Source: Ignavibacteria bacterium UBA2373 (GTDB taxonomy: Bacteria > Bacteroidota > Ignavibacteria > Kapaibacteriales > UBA961). Taken from it: a stretch of 12,870 bases of DNA. The notes beneath the pieces were generated by a model. It saw only the letters and a program-made list of their open reading frames with translations. It had not been told where the DNA came from and ran no database searches. Position 1 is the stretch's first letter. Every line of letters starts with the position of its first letter. The position numbers and the translations under genes are program-made. Below are positions 1-6,561 of this stretch, piece by piece. Where the stretch lies: contig DDTD01000040.1 in assembly GCA_002344005.1 (NCBI GenBank), positions 1 through 12,870 of the forward strand, read 5' to 3'.

Positions 1-185
1 TAACGAAAATCTCTATATATAATATTGACGGTAAAAAAATTGAAGAAAGAGTTTTAGCCAACTTAGTTGTAGGCGAAAATACATTTCAGCGTAAAATTAA
101 AAACCTTGACTTTGGTGGAACATACATTTTGACGATTGAAACACCTTATGAAAAGGTGACACAAAAAATAATTCTCGAACCATAA
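1..185 (+). CDS. C-terminal fragment of a T9SS-secreted protein (type A sorting domain)
   Basis: The gene enters from the left edge; only its last 60 codons are present, in frame from base 3 to the TAA at 183-185. The translation has the features of a Por/T9SS type A C-terminal sorting domain: a strand reading ISIYNIDGKKIEE, a GENTFQRKI segment, a LDFGGTYILTIET segment matching the usual 'L..G.Y.l.i' pattern, and a final lysine-containing strand ending KIILEP. In T9SS cargo this domain directs passage across the outer membrane and is then removed or anchored. What the missing N-terminal part does cannot be known from here. The dehydrogenase at 1686 ends in the same kind of domain, so the organism very probably has a T9SS. 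The family call rests on pattern recognition only. Confidence 0.75.
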   Translation, partial: TKISIYNIDGKKIEERVLANLVVGENTFQRKIKNLDFGGTYILTIETPYEKVTQKIILEP

Positions 186-276
186 ACACATAGACAGAAT
201 TCCCAGTTAGTAACAGCATCTACCCAAAAGGCGTGGTTTCGTGTTCCAAAGACAGTTAGAAGGTTACTCGCCCAAT

Positions 277-338
277 TACTTCATTGACAATCTACGTTTG
301 CAATCAGTAACTGCGCAAATCCGCCTTCCGTTGGGTGC
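277..338 (+). repeat. Repeat A, right-half copy (A0), ending in CGTTGGGTGC
   Basis: Bases 277-332 match the right half of the longer copies at 6562-6718 and 7211-7370: TACTTCATTGACAA, then ACGTTTGCA, AGTAACTGCGCAAAT and CGCCT..CCG in the same order, with only a few differences. The left half is absent; the sequence before 277 is unrelated. The copy ends at CGTTGGGTGC (329-338), which fits the GTTRRRY pattern of an integron attC R' core and is the exact reverse complement of GCACCCAACG at 7033-7042. The downstream membrane-protein gene begins 48 bases after it. Confidence 0.75.
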
Positions 339-385
339 AACCCAAACAGAAACGAAAAGACATAAAATCAATTAGAAAAAATACA

Positions 386-739
386 ATGATAACACATATA
401 TTCTTTTATTTAGGACTTTCACTACTGACAATGCACGAAATGGACGCAATTCGTTGCAAAGAGTGGAGAATTTTCCCTGGACTTTCATTGCTCAGTGACA
501 AGTTAGGACACATAGTATTTGTATTTGCACACATTCCTTTATTCTTCTTTGTATTTTGGCAGCTGACACACAGCCAAGACATAGAAGCGTTTATAAAGGG
601 GTTTAATATTTTTATGATTGTGCATTTAGGACTTCATATTTTGTTTCTTAAACACCAAAACAATGAATTTAAAGATTGGATTTCTTGGACAATTATAATT
701 GGCGCGGGCTTATGTGGACTGCTTGATTTAATAGTTTAG
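386..739 (+). CDS. Small multi-pass membrane protein, possibly DUF6713 family
   Basis: This encodes 117 residues from the ATG at 386. An in-frame GTG at 335 would add 17 highly basic residues, but it lies inside the boundary repeat, so the ATG is preferred. Three to four hydrophobic segments are visible: residues 3-16, about 41-61, about 74-92 and about 98-117. After the first helix there is a polar motif, MHEMDAIRCKEWRIFP (16-31), which looks like the signature of a small integral membrane family that I recall as DUF6713; its function is unknown. There is no signal peptide beyond helix 1 and no catalytic motif. The gene stands alone between a repeat A copy and a repeat B copy, as does the membrane-protein gene at 6755, suggesting a mobile cassette-like unit. 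Coding status is fairly secure; the family name is from memory and less so. Confidence 0.7.
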   Translation: MITHIFFYLGLSLLTMHEMDAIRCKEWRIFPGLSLLSDKLGHIVFVFAHIPLFFFVFWQLTHSQDIEAFIKGFNIFMIVHLGLHILFLKHQNNEFKDWISWTIIIGAGLCGLLDLIV

Positions 740-837
740 GATGATAATTGAAAATCCATATGCTATAGCATCTTAATAATTAGACAACAATAATGAAAGG
801 ACATAACTCAAAGAACCAATGGACAGAATAGGCAGCA

Positions 838-890
838 GCTAACAGCCGTAACTCTTCCCCAACTCATAGATAATTTTTTAGAAAAATGCG
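838..890 (+). repeat. Repeat B, copy 1
   Basis: Starting at GCTAACAGCCGTAACTCTTC, this 53-base segment aligns without gaps to 7053-7105, with about nine differences by eye. It includes the shared blocks GTAACTCTTCC, CAACTCAT and TTTAGAAAAATG. Both copies lie downstream of a small membrane-protein gene in the same orientation, about 100 bases and about 30 bases after the stop codon. There is no ORF in it. It could be the left arm of a cassette boundary. Confidence 0.7.
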
Positions 891-907
891 TTCTACGTAG
901 CGCCGTT

Positions 908-947
908 CCTACAATGAAGAATATTCTATATTCTTACGGCTCGTAGG
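908..947. other. Perfect hairpin/cruciform at the 3' end of the transposase remnant
   Basis: AAGAATAT (917-924), the loop TCT and ATATTCTT (928-935) form a perfect 8-base stem. Outside it, CCTAC (908-912) and GTAGG (943-947) form a second complementary pair, separated from the inner stem by non-pairing bases. It overlaps the end of the transposase remnant on the minus strand. It could be an IS end structure or a transcription terminator; no T-run follows on either strand. Confidence 0.5.
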
Positions 948-1299
948 GTTTATTGAAGCAATTGTTACCATCAACTTACTCTGAATTTTGCTCTTTTTTT
1001 GACCTTTATCACCTGATGTATTCCTTTCTCTTTTATTTGGATTTGACGCATTTTTGAGCGTAAATTTCAACAGTTTATTTAGATTATCACACATCGCACT
1101 CGGCAAGACTTATTTATTTGCACTTGATTGCCTGCCGTGTGTAAGCAAAAGCCCCATCTATTGAGAGCTGTGGCATCATAGACCAAGTGCGAATAGAATG
1201 TTTGTCGCAGAATGTGACAGAAATGATTAGCGGGCACAAGGTCATCCATAGTTACTTGTGTAAAAGCATTTTTGTTTGAAACCTTTTATGTCCTTGCAT
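909..1299 (-). pseudogene. Degenerate, internally deleted IS1182-family transposase
   Basis: Reading the minus strand, an ATG at 1299 gives MQGHKRFQTKMLLHK before a stop at 1254-1252. A one-frame shift there continues as VTMDDLVPANHFCHILRQ and YSHLVYDAT. This matches the start of IS1182-family transposases (a short KxFQ-K segment, then a 'lsLddLVPenhflrki' segment). In a third frame, AYTRQSSANK, a stop at 1112-1110, then AMCDNLNKLLKFTLKN follow. That resembles the family's C-terminal 'NTRGieQANKxmlxAAxaYNLKKLLKF' segment and runs to the stop at 911-909 with a basic tail. The whole catalytic middle, several hundred codons, is missing. The remnant therefore carries a large internal deletion, at least two frame changes and a stop, and cannot be active. 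It separates the cassette-like gene at 386 from the dehydrogenase. The family call rests on remembered motifs. Confidence 0.65.
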
Positions 1300-1685
1300 A
1301 GTACGTGCATTTGAAAAGAAGTAATGTCATTTATCGTATTGAATTACAGAGATTTAGATGATATGAAAGCCCCCTGTTTTTATCTCATATCGCTCTTGTA
1401 ATTTTGTGGAAACAAGTTGTGTACTTGTCCGACTTTGGGCGAATAAGCATACGGGCTTAGCGTCAAGCGGGTGCTGTGCTTCTATGACAGTTTGATGGTA
1501 AATGTCCCATCATCTTATAGCCACGAAACATTACCGGGCAATGATAGGTTGACACTAAACATATCCGCTTACAATAATATAACAATCAATTCGGTTCTTA
1601 GCAAGAGCTTAGTTGTCATGAGACCATATCACATATAATGTGATACCAAATAAATGGTTATGAAAACAATTAATATATTAACACT
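1300..1685. other. Intergenic region without a recognisable gene
   Basis: Between the transposase start and the dehydrogenase start I find no ORF of useful length on either strand and no RNA gene. The left part may be the former upstream end of the insertion sequence. The right part holds the dehydrogenase promoter region, with the palindrome at 1627-1645. Confidence 0.5.
1613..1645 (+). promoter_or_regulatory. Candidate promoter with an overlapping palindromic operator, upstream of the dehydrogenase
   Basis: TATCACAT (1627-1634) and ATGTGATA (1638-1645) are perfect 8-base inverted arms around a 3-base centre. A TATAAT hexamer (1634-1639) lies in the middle of this palindrome, and TTGTCA (1613-1618) lies 15 bases upstream of it. 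That spacing is short for a sigma70-type promoter, and Bacteroidota use a different consensus, so the promoter reading is tentative. The palindrome is solid and ends 40 bases before the start codon, a natural position for a repressor or dimeric regulator site. Confidence 0.5.
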
Positions 1686-3986
1686 ATGAAAACATCAAAA
1701 AAATCTTACTTCTCTTCTGAGTTGCATCTCAGACCCCTCTTAAGTATGTCAATTCTCATTGTCACACTTATATTTACTGCCAAGCCGGTATTTTCACAAG
1801 CCCCTGAGTTATTTGAAGAAAAAGTATTGCTCAATAATATTTCTGCACCCTGGGGCTTTACGTTTATAAACAATAATGAAGTACTTTTTACGGAGAAAAG
1901 AGGGAAAATTTATAGATATACTATTTCTACAGGCGCTCTTACTGAAATAAGTGGTGTGCCCGCTATTTCACAAAATGGACAAGGTGGACTATTGGATATT
2001 GCCTTGCATCCAAATTTCAGCAGTAATAATTTTGTCTATATTACGTATGCAGTTGCCGCAACCGGCGGACAAACAACGGCATTAGGCAGAGGAAGACTTG
2101 TGGGTAACCAACTTCAAAATTTCACTGAATTATTCAGAGCATTGCCTATTGCTAACTCCGGAGCTCATTTTGGCAGCCGTATTGTTTTCGATAGAAATAA
2201 TCTACTTTATATGTCAGTAGGCGACCGTGGCACACCGGATAATGCGCAAAACAGGAATAACCATTTGGGTAAAATATTGCGATTCAATGATGATGGCACT
2301 GTACCTGCGAGCAATCCATTGGTAGGAGTTCCCAACACAAGACCTGAAATATTTTGTTGGGGAAATCGAAATATCCAAGGAATGGCAATGAACCCTGCAA
2401 CCGGTGAAATATACGCGCACGAACATGGACCCAGAGGCGGCGACGAACTCAATTTGATTAAACCAAACACCAATTATGGTTGGCCCGCAGTTACATTTGG
2501 TATCAACTACGATGGATCTCCAATAACACCCGATACAACTCTTCCGGGAATGGAGCTTCCACTTACGTATTGGGTTCCATCTATTGCCCCTAGTGGTATG
2601 ACTTTTATCCAGAATGGACAACCAAATAATGAATCAGATATTTTAATTGGCGCATTGGCAGGCACCCATATTCATTGGCTAAAGATGAAAGATCACAAAA
2701 GAGTATCTTCAACAAGGAGCATGAACGGCTATGGGCGTTTCCGTGATATACGACAAGCACCGGATGGTAAGATTTATGCAATGACCGAATCTCCAAACCG
2801 ATTTGTGCTATTGCGTACAAATCTTCCTAATGCAATCGCTTTGATTTCTCCGCGCGATATGGAATACCTTAATAAGAAAACAGTTGATTTTCAATGGGGA
2901 AAATCATCGAATCCTGCTATAAATTATGGCTTTGAATTGGCTTTGGATAAGGAATTCAAAAATATTGTTATGAAAGATGAATCTTTAAAGGATGAAAAAA
3001 CTACAGTAGCTGATTTGAAAAATAATACACAATATTATTGGAGAGTGCGTGCCAAAACGACCGCAGGATGGGGTGATTATAGTTTGCCTTATTCGTTCCA
3101 AATATCAATAACAGCTCCGAAGGTCACATTAGTTTCTCCGGCAGATAAGTCAGAAATCAAAGAAAATCAGGTAACACTTTCTTGGAATAAAACTAATCCT
3201 ATAGCAGAGAAATACAAAGTACAAGTCTCTTCGGATAAATTATTTTTAACTGATATAATGGAGGATTCGACTCTAAAAGATACGACAAAAACATTGGATA
3301 AATTAGAGTGGGCTATTACGATGTATTGGCGTGTCGCGTCTTTTTCCAATGGGGTTTGGGGTGATTACTCCGATATTTATGAATTTACTGCTGTACAGCC
3401 CAAAGTACCTGATGCTCCTACATTGGTGGCACCGGCAGATAATATGAAAACAGTTGAAAGTGATATTGAGTTCTCATGGTCTGCTAAATCATCTGATGCA
3501 CCTGTGTTGGTTCATTTGCTTGAAATAAGCAATTCACAAAATTTCGATTCTTTTGTCTTTAGAGATTCAAATATCACGGCAGAAAAAACAGTAGTCAAAA
3601 ACCTTGAAGATGGAAAGACATTTTTCTGGCGAATGAAAACGAGAAACAAAACCGGCTGGGGAGAGTTTAGCGATGTACGCAGTTTCTCAATATTTGCCGC
3701 AAGTGTCAATGAAGAGAATTCTATAATTCATACTGAATTGTCATTGTTTCCTAATCCTTCACTTCAATATGTTTCCATAGGTTTTGCGCTAAAGCAGCCG
3801 ACAGGGATAATCATAGAAATTCGAGATATCAATGGTATTTTGGTCAAAACAGAAAACCTAAGTGGTCTAAGTATTGGCGAACAAACTGTTATACTACCTG
3901 TTAAAGATTTACCTACCGGAAATTATAATGTAAGCGTTATTTCGGGCGATATTGTAATTCAATCTCAATTGATTGTAATACATTAA
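1686..3986 (+). CDS. Secreted PQQ-dependent aldose sugar dehydrogenase-like protein with FnIII-like repeats and T9SS sorting domain
   Basis: This is a 766-residue modular exported protein. Residues 1-38 form a long signal peptide with a hydrophobic core at about 19-31 and probable cleavage near VFSQ-AP. Residues about 42-378 form a six-bladed propeller of the soluble glucose/aldose sugar dehydrogenase (YliI/GSDH) family. It shows SAPWGFTF (53-60), GAHFGSR (159-165) with the histidine expected to act as base, SVGDRG (177-182), GNRNIQGMA (226-234), HEHGPRGGDELN (245-256) and NYGWP (263-267). Members oxidise aldoses or related compounds using PQQ. Three FnIII-like repeats follow (about 384-475, 478-570 and 577-670), each ending in a 'WR[VM]....G.WG[DE][YF]S' strand. 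Residues about 684-766 form a T9SS type A sorting domain (LFPNPS, GNYNVSVISG). The protein is therefore probably surface-anchored or secreted. Substrate and true PQQ dependence are inferred. It is transcribed alone from the palindrome-bearing upstream region. Confidence 0.9.
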   Translation: MKTSKKSYFSSELHLRPLLSMSILIVTLIFTAKPVFSQAPELFEEKVLLNNISAPWGFTFINNNEVLFTEKRGKIYRYTISTGALTEISGVPAISQNGQGGLLDIALHPNFSSNNFVYITYAVAATGGQTTALGRGRLVGNQLQNFTELFRALPIANSGAHFGSRIVFDRNNLLYMSVGDRGTPDNAQNRNNHLGKILRFNDDGTVPASNPLVGVPNTRPEIFCWGNRNIQGMAMNPATGEIYAHEHGPRGGDELNLIKPNTNYGWPAVTFGINYDGSPITPDTTLPGMELPLTYWVPSIAPSGMTFIQNGQPNNESDILIGALAGTHIHWLKMKDHKRVSSTRSMNGYGRFRDIRQAPDGKIYAMTESPNRFVLLRTNLPNAIALISPRDMEYLNKKTVDFQWGKSSNPAINYGFELALDKEFKNIVMKDESLKDEKTTVADLKNNTQYYWRVRAKTTAGWGDYSLPYSFQISITAPKVTLVSPADKSEIKENQVTLSWNKTNPIAEKYKVQVSSDKLFLTDIMEDSTLKDTTKTLDKLEWAITMYWRVASFSNGVWGDYSDIYEFTAVQPKVPDAPTLVAPADNMKTVESDIEFSWSAKSSDAPVLVHLLEISNSQNFDSFVFRDSNITAEKTVVKNLEDGKTFFWRMKTRNKTGWGEFSDVRSFSIFAASVNEENSIIHTELSLFPNPSLQYVSIGFALKQPTGIIIEIRDINGILVKTENLSGLSIGEQTVILPVKDLPTGNYNVSVISGDIVIQSQLIVIH

Positions 3987-4197
3987 GTTTAGTATCATAG
4001 AAGTATGTAAACTCTATTTGGTACTCTGAGTGGATTTTTTGCTTGGCTCATGAAAGAAGAGAAGTAGCAAATTTAGTTTTTTTCGCAAACTTACACCCTT
4101 CGTAATATATATACATGAAAAGTGAGTTTCTCTAATTTTTGTATATATACTTTCGTAATCTCAGATATGTGTGGTTATTTTTGAAAATAACAGATAA

Positions 4198-4272
4198 ATG
4201 GAGCAAAAAAGCGGCAAATCGTCCGGTGGAAATCGAAAAGCACCATACAAAAAACTTATAACAATGCTATGA
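4198..4272 (+). CDS. Possible 24-codon leader ORF overlapping the VOC gene start
   Basis: An ATG at 4198, directly after an in-frame TAA, opens a 24-residue lysine- and glycine-rich peptide (start MEQKSGKSSGGNRKAPYKK, end LITML). Its TGA (4270-4272) overlaps the ATG of the next gene (4269-4271) in an ATGA arrangement, typical of translational coupling. The peptide resembles nothing I can name. A short ORF ending this way by chance is quite possible. Confidence 0.3.
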   Translation: MEQKSGKSSGGNRKAPYKKLITML

Positions 4273-4661
4273 CAAAAAAATCAAATCCGGTAATTTACTT
4301 TGAAATCCCGGTGACTAATATTGATCGGGCAATTACCTTTTATGGCGCAGTGTTCGGCTTTGTTTTTACTAAAGAACATATTGATAATAATGAGATGGCT
4401 TTATTCCCCATGACTGATGGAAATTCAGGAATATCAGGAGCATTGGCAAAAGGTGAAATTTACAAGCCGACAAAAGACGGAGCAGTGCTTTATTTCACAA
4501 CAGAAAATATTGACGAGACCTTGACATCAGCAATATTACATGGCGGAAAAATTCTATATCCCAAAACAGATAATGGCATTGGGCTTGTTGCAGAGTTTGA
4601 AGACTCAGAAGGAAACAGAATAGCATTATATCAAGCAAATAAAATGACAACCGGCACATAA
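4269..4661 (+). CDS. VOC (glyoxalase/bleomycin resistance/dioxygenase) superfamily protein
   Basis: This 130-residue single-unit protein belongs to the vicinal oxygen chelate fold. The first beta-alpha-beta-beta-beta module is shown by YFEIPVTNIDRAITFYGAVFGF (residues 10-31), the usual 'f.ipv.D..rA..FY..vFG' opening. The second module includes AVLYFTTENIDETLTSA (about 72-88), GGKILYPKT and FEDSEGNRIALYQ (about 110-122), the typical closing strand with a possible metal-ligand glutamate. Length is normal for one-domain members. These proteins act as dimers and include metal-dependent lyases, dioxygenases and drug-binding resistance proteins; the specific role cannot be told. No signal peptide, so cytoplasmic. 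The start is fixed by the motif position. The stop lies 216 bases before the lipoprotein gene, with no sign of co-transcription. Confidence 0.85.
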   Translation: MTKKSNPVIYFEIPVTNIDRAITFYGAVFGFVFTKEHIDNNEMALFPMTDGNSGISGALAKGEIYKPTKDGAVLYFTTENIDETLTSAILHGGKILYPKTDNGIGLVAEFEDSEGNRIALYQANKMTTGT

Positions 4662-4773
4662 GAACAATAGGATATGAATGGCTACTTTACACTAAAAACA
4701 TAACCCTCGGACGTCAATATTGGGAAGGACAAAGGGTGTTGAGAGAATGATGAGTTACCAAGAGTTTATAAAA

Positions 4774-4793
4774 ATACTGTAAAAATTCAGTAT
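4774..4793 (+). promoter_or_regulatory. Inverted repeat upstream of the lipoprotein operon
   Basis: ATACTG (4774-4779) and CAGTAT (4788-4793) are perfect inverted arms around the 8-base loop TAAAAATT. The element ends 84 bases before the lipoprotein start. It could be an operator or a weak hairpin; arms this short can arise by chance. Confidence 0.25.
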
Positions 4794-4877
4794 CAGGAAA
4801 AGTAAAAAACATAGAAATAATGAATATTAATATAATGGCATACTAGAATGAATATTACATCGGTACATAAACAGTGG

Positions 4878-5162
4878 ATGAACAAAAATGTTTTTTTCAC
4901 AATATCAGCAATGTTTCTATTAGCGTCTTGTGGAAATTTAAGCAATGAAGTTGAAAGCGAACTTAATAAGCTAAAAAACAAGACACAGTCTTTGGATTCT
5001 CTTATAAATAAAGAAACCCAAAGAGTTTTAACGCTTGACTCGCTTATCAATAAAGAAACCGACAAGGTAAAAGAACTTGACACATTAATAAACAAATCTA
5101 CTCAGCAAATTGACTCTATCTCTCAAAGGGGTACTACATTGTTGAAAAAAATCACTCATTAA
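4878..5162 (+). CDS. Small lipoprotein with 14-residue coiled-coil repeats
   Basis: This encodes 94 residues from the ATG at 4878. An in-frame ATG at 4848 would add ten polar residues in front of an otherwise ideal lipoprotein signal, so the later start is preferred. Residues 1-17 (MNKNVFFTISAMFLLAS) and the following Cys18 form a signal peptide with lipobox LAS-C, predicting export, lipid attachment and membrane anchoring. The rest is polar and helical. Residues 39-80 form three back-to-back 14-residue repeats: LDSLINKETQRVLT, LDSLINKETDKVKE and LDTLINKSTQQIDS. Their 3-4 hydrophobic spacing predicts a coiled coil, so an oligomeric or rod-like periplasmic protein is likely. I do not recognise a named family. 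The zinc-ribbon gene begins 12 bases after the stop, indicating an operon, although that neighbour looks cytoplasmic. Confidence 0.75.
   Translation: MNKNVFFTISAMFLLASCGNLSNEVESELNKLKNKTQSLDSLINKETQRVLTLDSLINKETDKVKELDTLINKSTQQIDSISQRGTTLLKKITH
4992..5117 (+). repeat. Three 42-base intragenic repeats encoding the coiled-coil units
   Basis: Three consecutive 42-base units encode the 14-residue repeats of the lipoprotein. At the DNA level the first two are closest (both include a CTTAT.AATAAAGAAACC block); the third has diverged. The pattern suggests growth by in-frame duplication, so the copy number may vary between strains. Confidence 0.65.
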
Positions 5163-5174
5163 ACATCAAAACTT

Positions 5175-5471
5175 ATGAAATGTCCAAATTGTAATGTGAG
5201 TTTACTCATGACAGACCGTAATGGTATTGAAATTGATTATTGTCCGGAGTGTCGCGGCGTGTGGCTTGACCGCGGAGAACTTGATAAAATTATTGAACGG
5301 TCTTCGCAGAATGTCAAACAGAGCAAGGCAGATATGTATGTTGAAAGTCAACGTTTTTCCAAAGACAAGGACGATCGCTACCACAAAGACTATGATAATC
5401 GCTATTATAAAGACGACGACAAGCGCTATAAGAATAAAAAGGGATTATTAGGCGAATTGTTTGATTTTTAA
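5175..5471 (+). CDS. TFIIB-type zinc-ribbon protein (zf-TFIIB domain)
   Basis: A 98-residue protein. The N-terminal 40 residues form a zf-TFIIB-like zinc ribbon with Cys3, Cys6, Cys23 and Cys26 as expected metal ligands, followed by the family hallmark GVWLDRGELDKII (28-40). The middle (about 55-88) is very highly charged and has a short tandem pattern, DDRYHKDYD, DNRYYKDDD and DKRYKNK. The C-terminus is GLLGELFDF, a short hydrophobic tail I remember from similar bacterial proteins of this size. The family is widespread, cytoplasmic and without an established function; zinc binding is inferred from the cysteines. It follows the lipoprotein gene by 12 bases and is probably co-transcribed with it. 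Confidence 0.85.
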   Translation: MKCPNCNVSLLMTDRNGIEIDYCPECRGVWLDRGELDKIIERSSQNVKQSKADMYVESQRFSKDKDDRYHKDYDNRYYKDDDKRYKNKKGLLGELFDF

Positions 5472-5502
5472 AGTATAATTGAACTTTTCAACAGATAAAT
5501 AT

Positions 5503-5519
5503 CTTATCCGAATGATAAG
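5503..5519 (+). terminator. Small hairpin after the zinc-ribbon gene
   Basis: CTTATC (5503-5508), a 5-base loop and GATAAG (5514-5519) form a perfect 6-base stem 32 bases after the stop codon. No U-run follows, so termination is only a guess; it could equally be an operator-like palindrome. Confidence 0.25.
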
Positions 5520-5676
5520 GACATACGGTTTGAATTATCATTCTTTATCCAAAGCAGGATAGACACATAAATTCATCTGTATATATGTGGTGGTGGTGTG
5601 TACTCTATTCCGGCTTTCTTACTTTCGATTGTACTTAGACATGCTACTGAAGACAGCGTATATTTGTCTGTCTAGA

Positions 5677-5726
5677 CAAAGTTTTGTAGTTTTGAAGAAA
5701 TGAATGGCGAATTGAGTTGAAATAGG
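5677..5726 (+). repeat. Repeat A, left-half copy (A1)
   Basis: The 18-base block CAAAGTTTTGTAGTTTTG at 5677-5694 is identical to 6581-6598 and 7230-7247. Similarity continues through GAAATGAATG, ATTG and GTT to about 5726, then stops. The right half found in the other copies is missing. It lies 34 bases before the two-gene unit at 5761, in the same orientation as all other copies. Confidence 0.75.
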
Positions 5727-5760
5727 ATTTGTTGCCAATACTAACCAGACATAGGAATCA

Positions 5761-6105
5761 ATGGACAATTCAAAGAAAATAGTAACCCAAATACCAATAA
5801 ACAACCTTTGGAGGGACAATCAGAGTATTTTTGCTAAACGAAACCGGTATTTAACAGCAGATGACATTAAAAGAATATTAAGAAAGTATCCACTTGAATT
5901 TGTTGTGGCTTGCATAGGTGAAAAATTAAAATGGATTAGCTATGACAAATCCTTTGACTTTTGGAAGACTGAGATAAAACCACATTTGGTTGATGACATT
6001 AACAATATCAACCTTGATAGTTATCTTGACAACTATGCTTATGTTGCAAGTGAGTGGATGAGAGAAATTGAAACACAAATTATTCTTTTAGAAAAATATC
6101 ATTAG
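5761..6105 (+). CDS. Unrecognised soluble protein, first of a gene pair
   Basis: This encodes 114 residues with no signal peptide, membrane segment or cysteine-rich motif, so probably cytoplasmic. Recognisable segments are IPINNLWRDN (11-20), YLTADDIKRILRKYP (30-44), EFVVACIGEKLKWI (46-59), SFDFWKTEIKPHL (about 64-76), and YAYVASEWMREIETQIILLE (92-111) near the end. I have an impression of similar hypothetical proteins in other Bacteroidota but know no function. The next gene begins 3 bases after the stop, so the two are almost certainly co-translated. The pair sits between repeat A copies, in the cassette-like stretch. The composition looks like real coding sequence. Confidence 0.7.
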   Translation: MDNSKKIVTQIPINNLWRDNQSIFAKRNRYLTADDIKRILRKYPLEFVVACIGEKLKWISYDKSFDFWKTEIKPHLVDDINNINLDSYLDNYAYVASEWMREIETQIILLEKYH

Positions 6106-6108
6106 ACA

Positions 6109-6468
6109 ATGGCTGACAATAAAAAAGAAAATGAGAGATTGATTAAGGCTTGGGAAAAAGCATCGCAAGACCTTACTATACAAATTGAGACACCATTTAT
6201 ATTGACGACCGACAATAAAAATTTAAGATATGACTTACTAATTAAAAATTTTGGAAGTAAAAAGGGAACATTAATAGTAACAACTGATAATAGGAGCGAA
6301 TTTCATAGTGCTAGTGAATTTGGCTTTTATTGTTCAGCATTAAATCCGTTCTACTATAACCATTACGACAGAGAAAGATTTATTGAAACATTAACTGACT
6401 GGGGATATTTCGGGCTACCTGTAAACAAACCGGAATGGTATGAAGGACATATTTACAACAATGAATAA
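6109..6468 (+). CDS. Unrecognised soluble protein, second of a gene pair
   Basis: This encodes 119 residues starting 3 bases after the preceding stop. There is no signal peptide or membrane segment. The N-terminus is highly charged (MADNKKENERLIKAWEK); the middle looks like alternating beta strands (IETPFILTTDN, YDLLIKNFG, GTLIVTTDNRSEF). The C-terminal third is rich in aromatic residues: FGFYCSALNPFYYNHYD, then FIETLTDWGYFG and PEWYEGHIYNNE. No catalytic or nucleic-acid-binding motif is evident. Small paired orphan genes like this can be toxin-immunity, antitoxin or anti-phage modules, but nothing in the residues shows that. About 95 bases separate its stop from repeat A copy A2. Confidence 0.7.
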   Translation: MADNKKENERLIKAWEKASQDLTIQIETPFILTTDNKNLRYDLLIKNFGSKKGTLIVTTDNRSEFHSASEFGFYCSALNPFYYNHYDRERFIETLTDWGYFGLPVNKPEWYEGHIYNNE

Positions 6469-6561
6469 AAGAAGCACTGACCACTAACACCCACTTTACC
6501 TCAGACGGGCTGAGATGGAAATGGAGAAAGTAAAAGAGCACTTTTCCCCCTCCCCTATAGT

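Noticed and set aside
335..385. GTG start at 335 for the first membrane protein
   Set aside because: The GTG lies in the boundary repeat and would add a basic, lysine-rich leader in front of the first helix; the ATG at 386 is simpler.
2214..2621. 135-codon minus-strand ORF inside the dehydrogenase gene
   Set aside because: It lies wholly within a gene with clear family motifs on the other strand and shows no recognisable protein features.
4102..4150. Complementary TATATATAC / GTATATATA stretches downstream of the dehydrogenase, as a terminator
   Set aside because: The arms are low-complexity AT steps separated by about 30 bases; such matches are expected by chance in AT-rich DNA.
4848..4877. 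Earlier ATG at 4848 for the lipoprotein
   Set aside because: It would put ten polar residues before the signal peptide; starting at 4878 gives a standard 17-residue lipoprotein signal.
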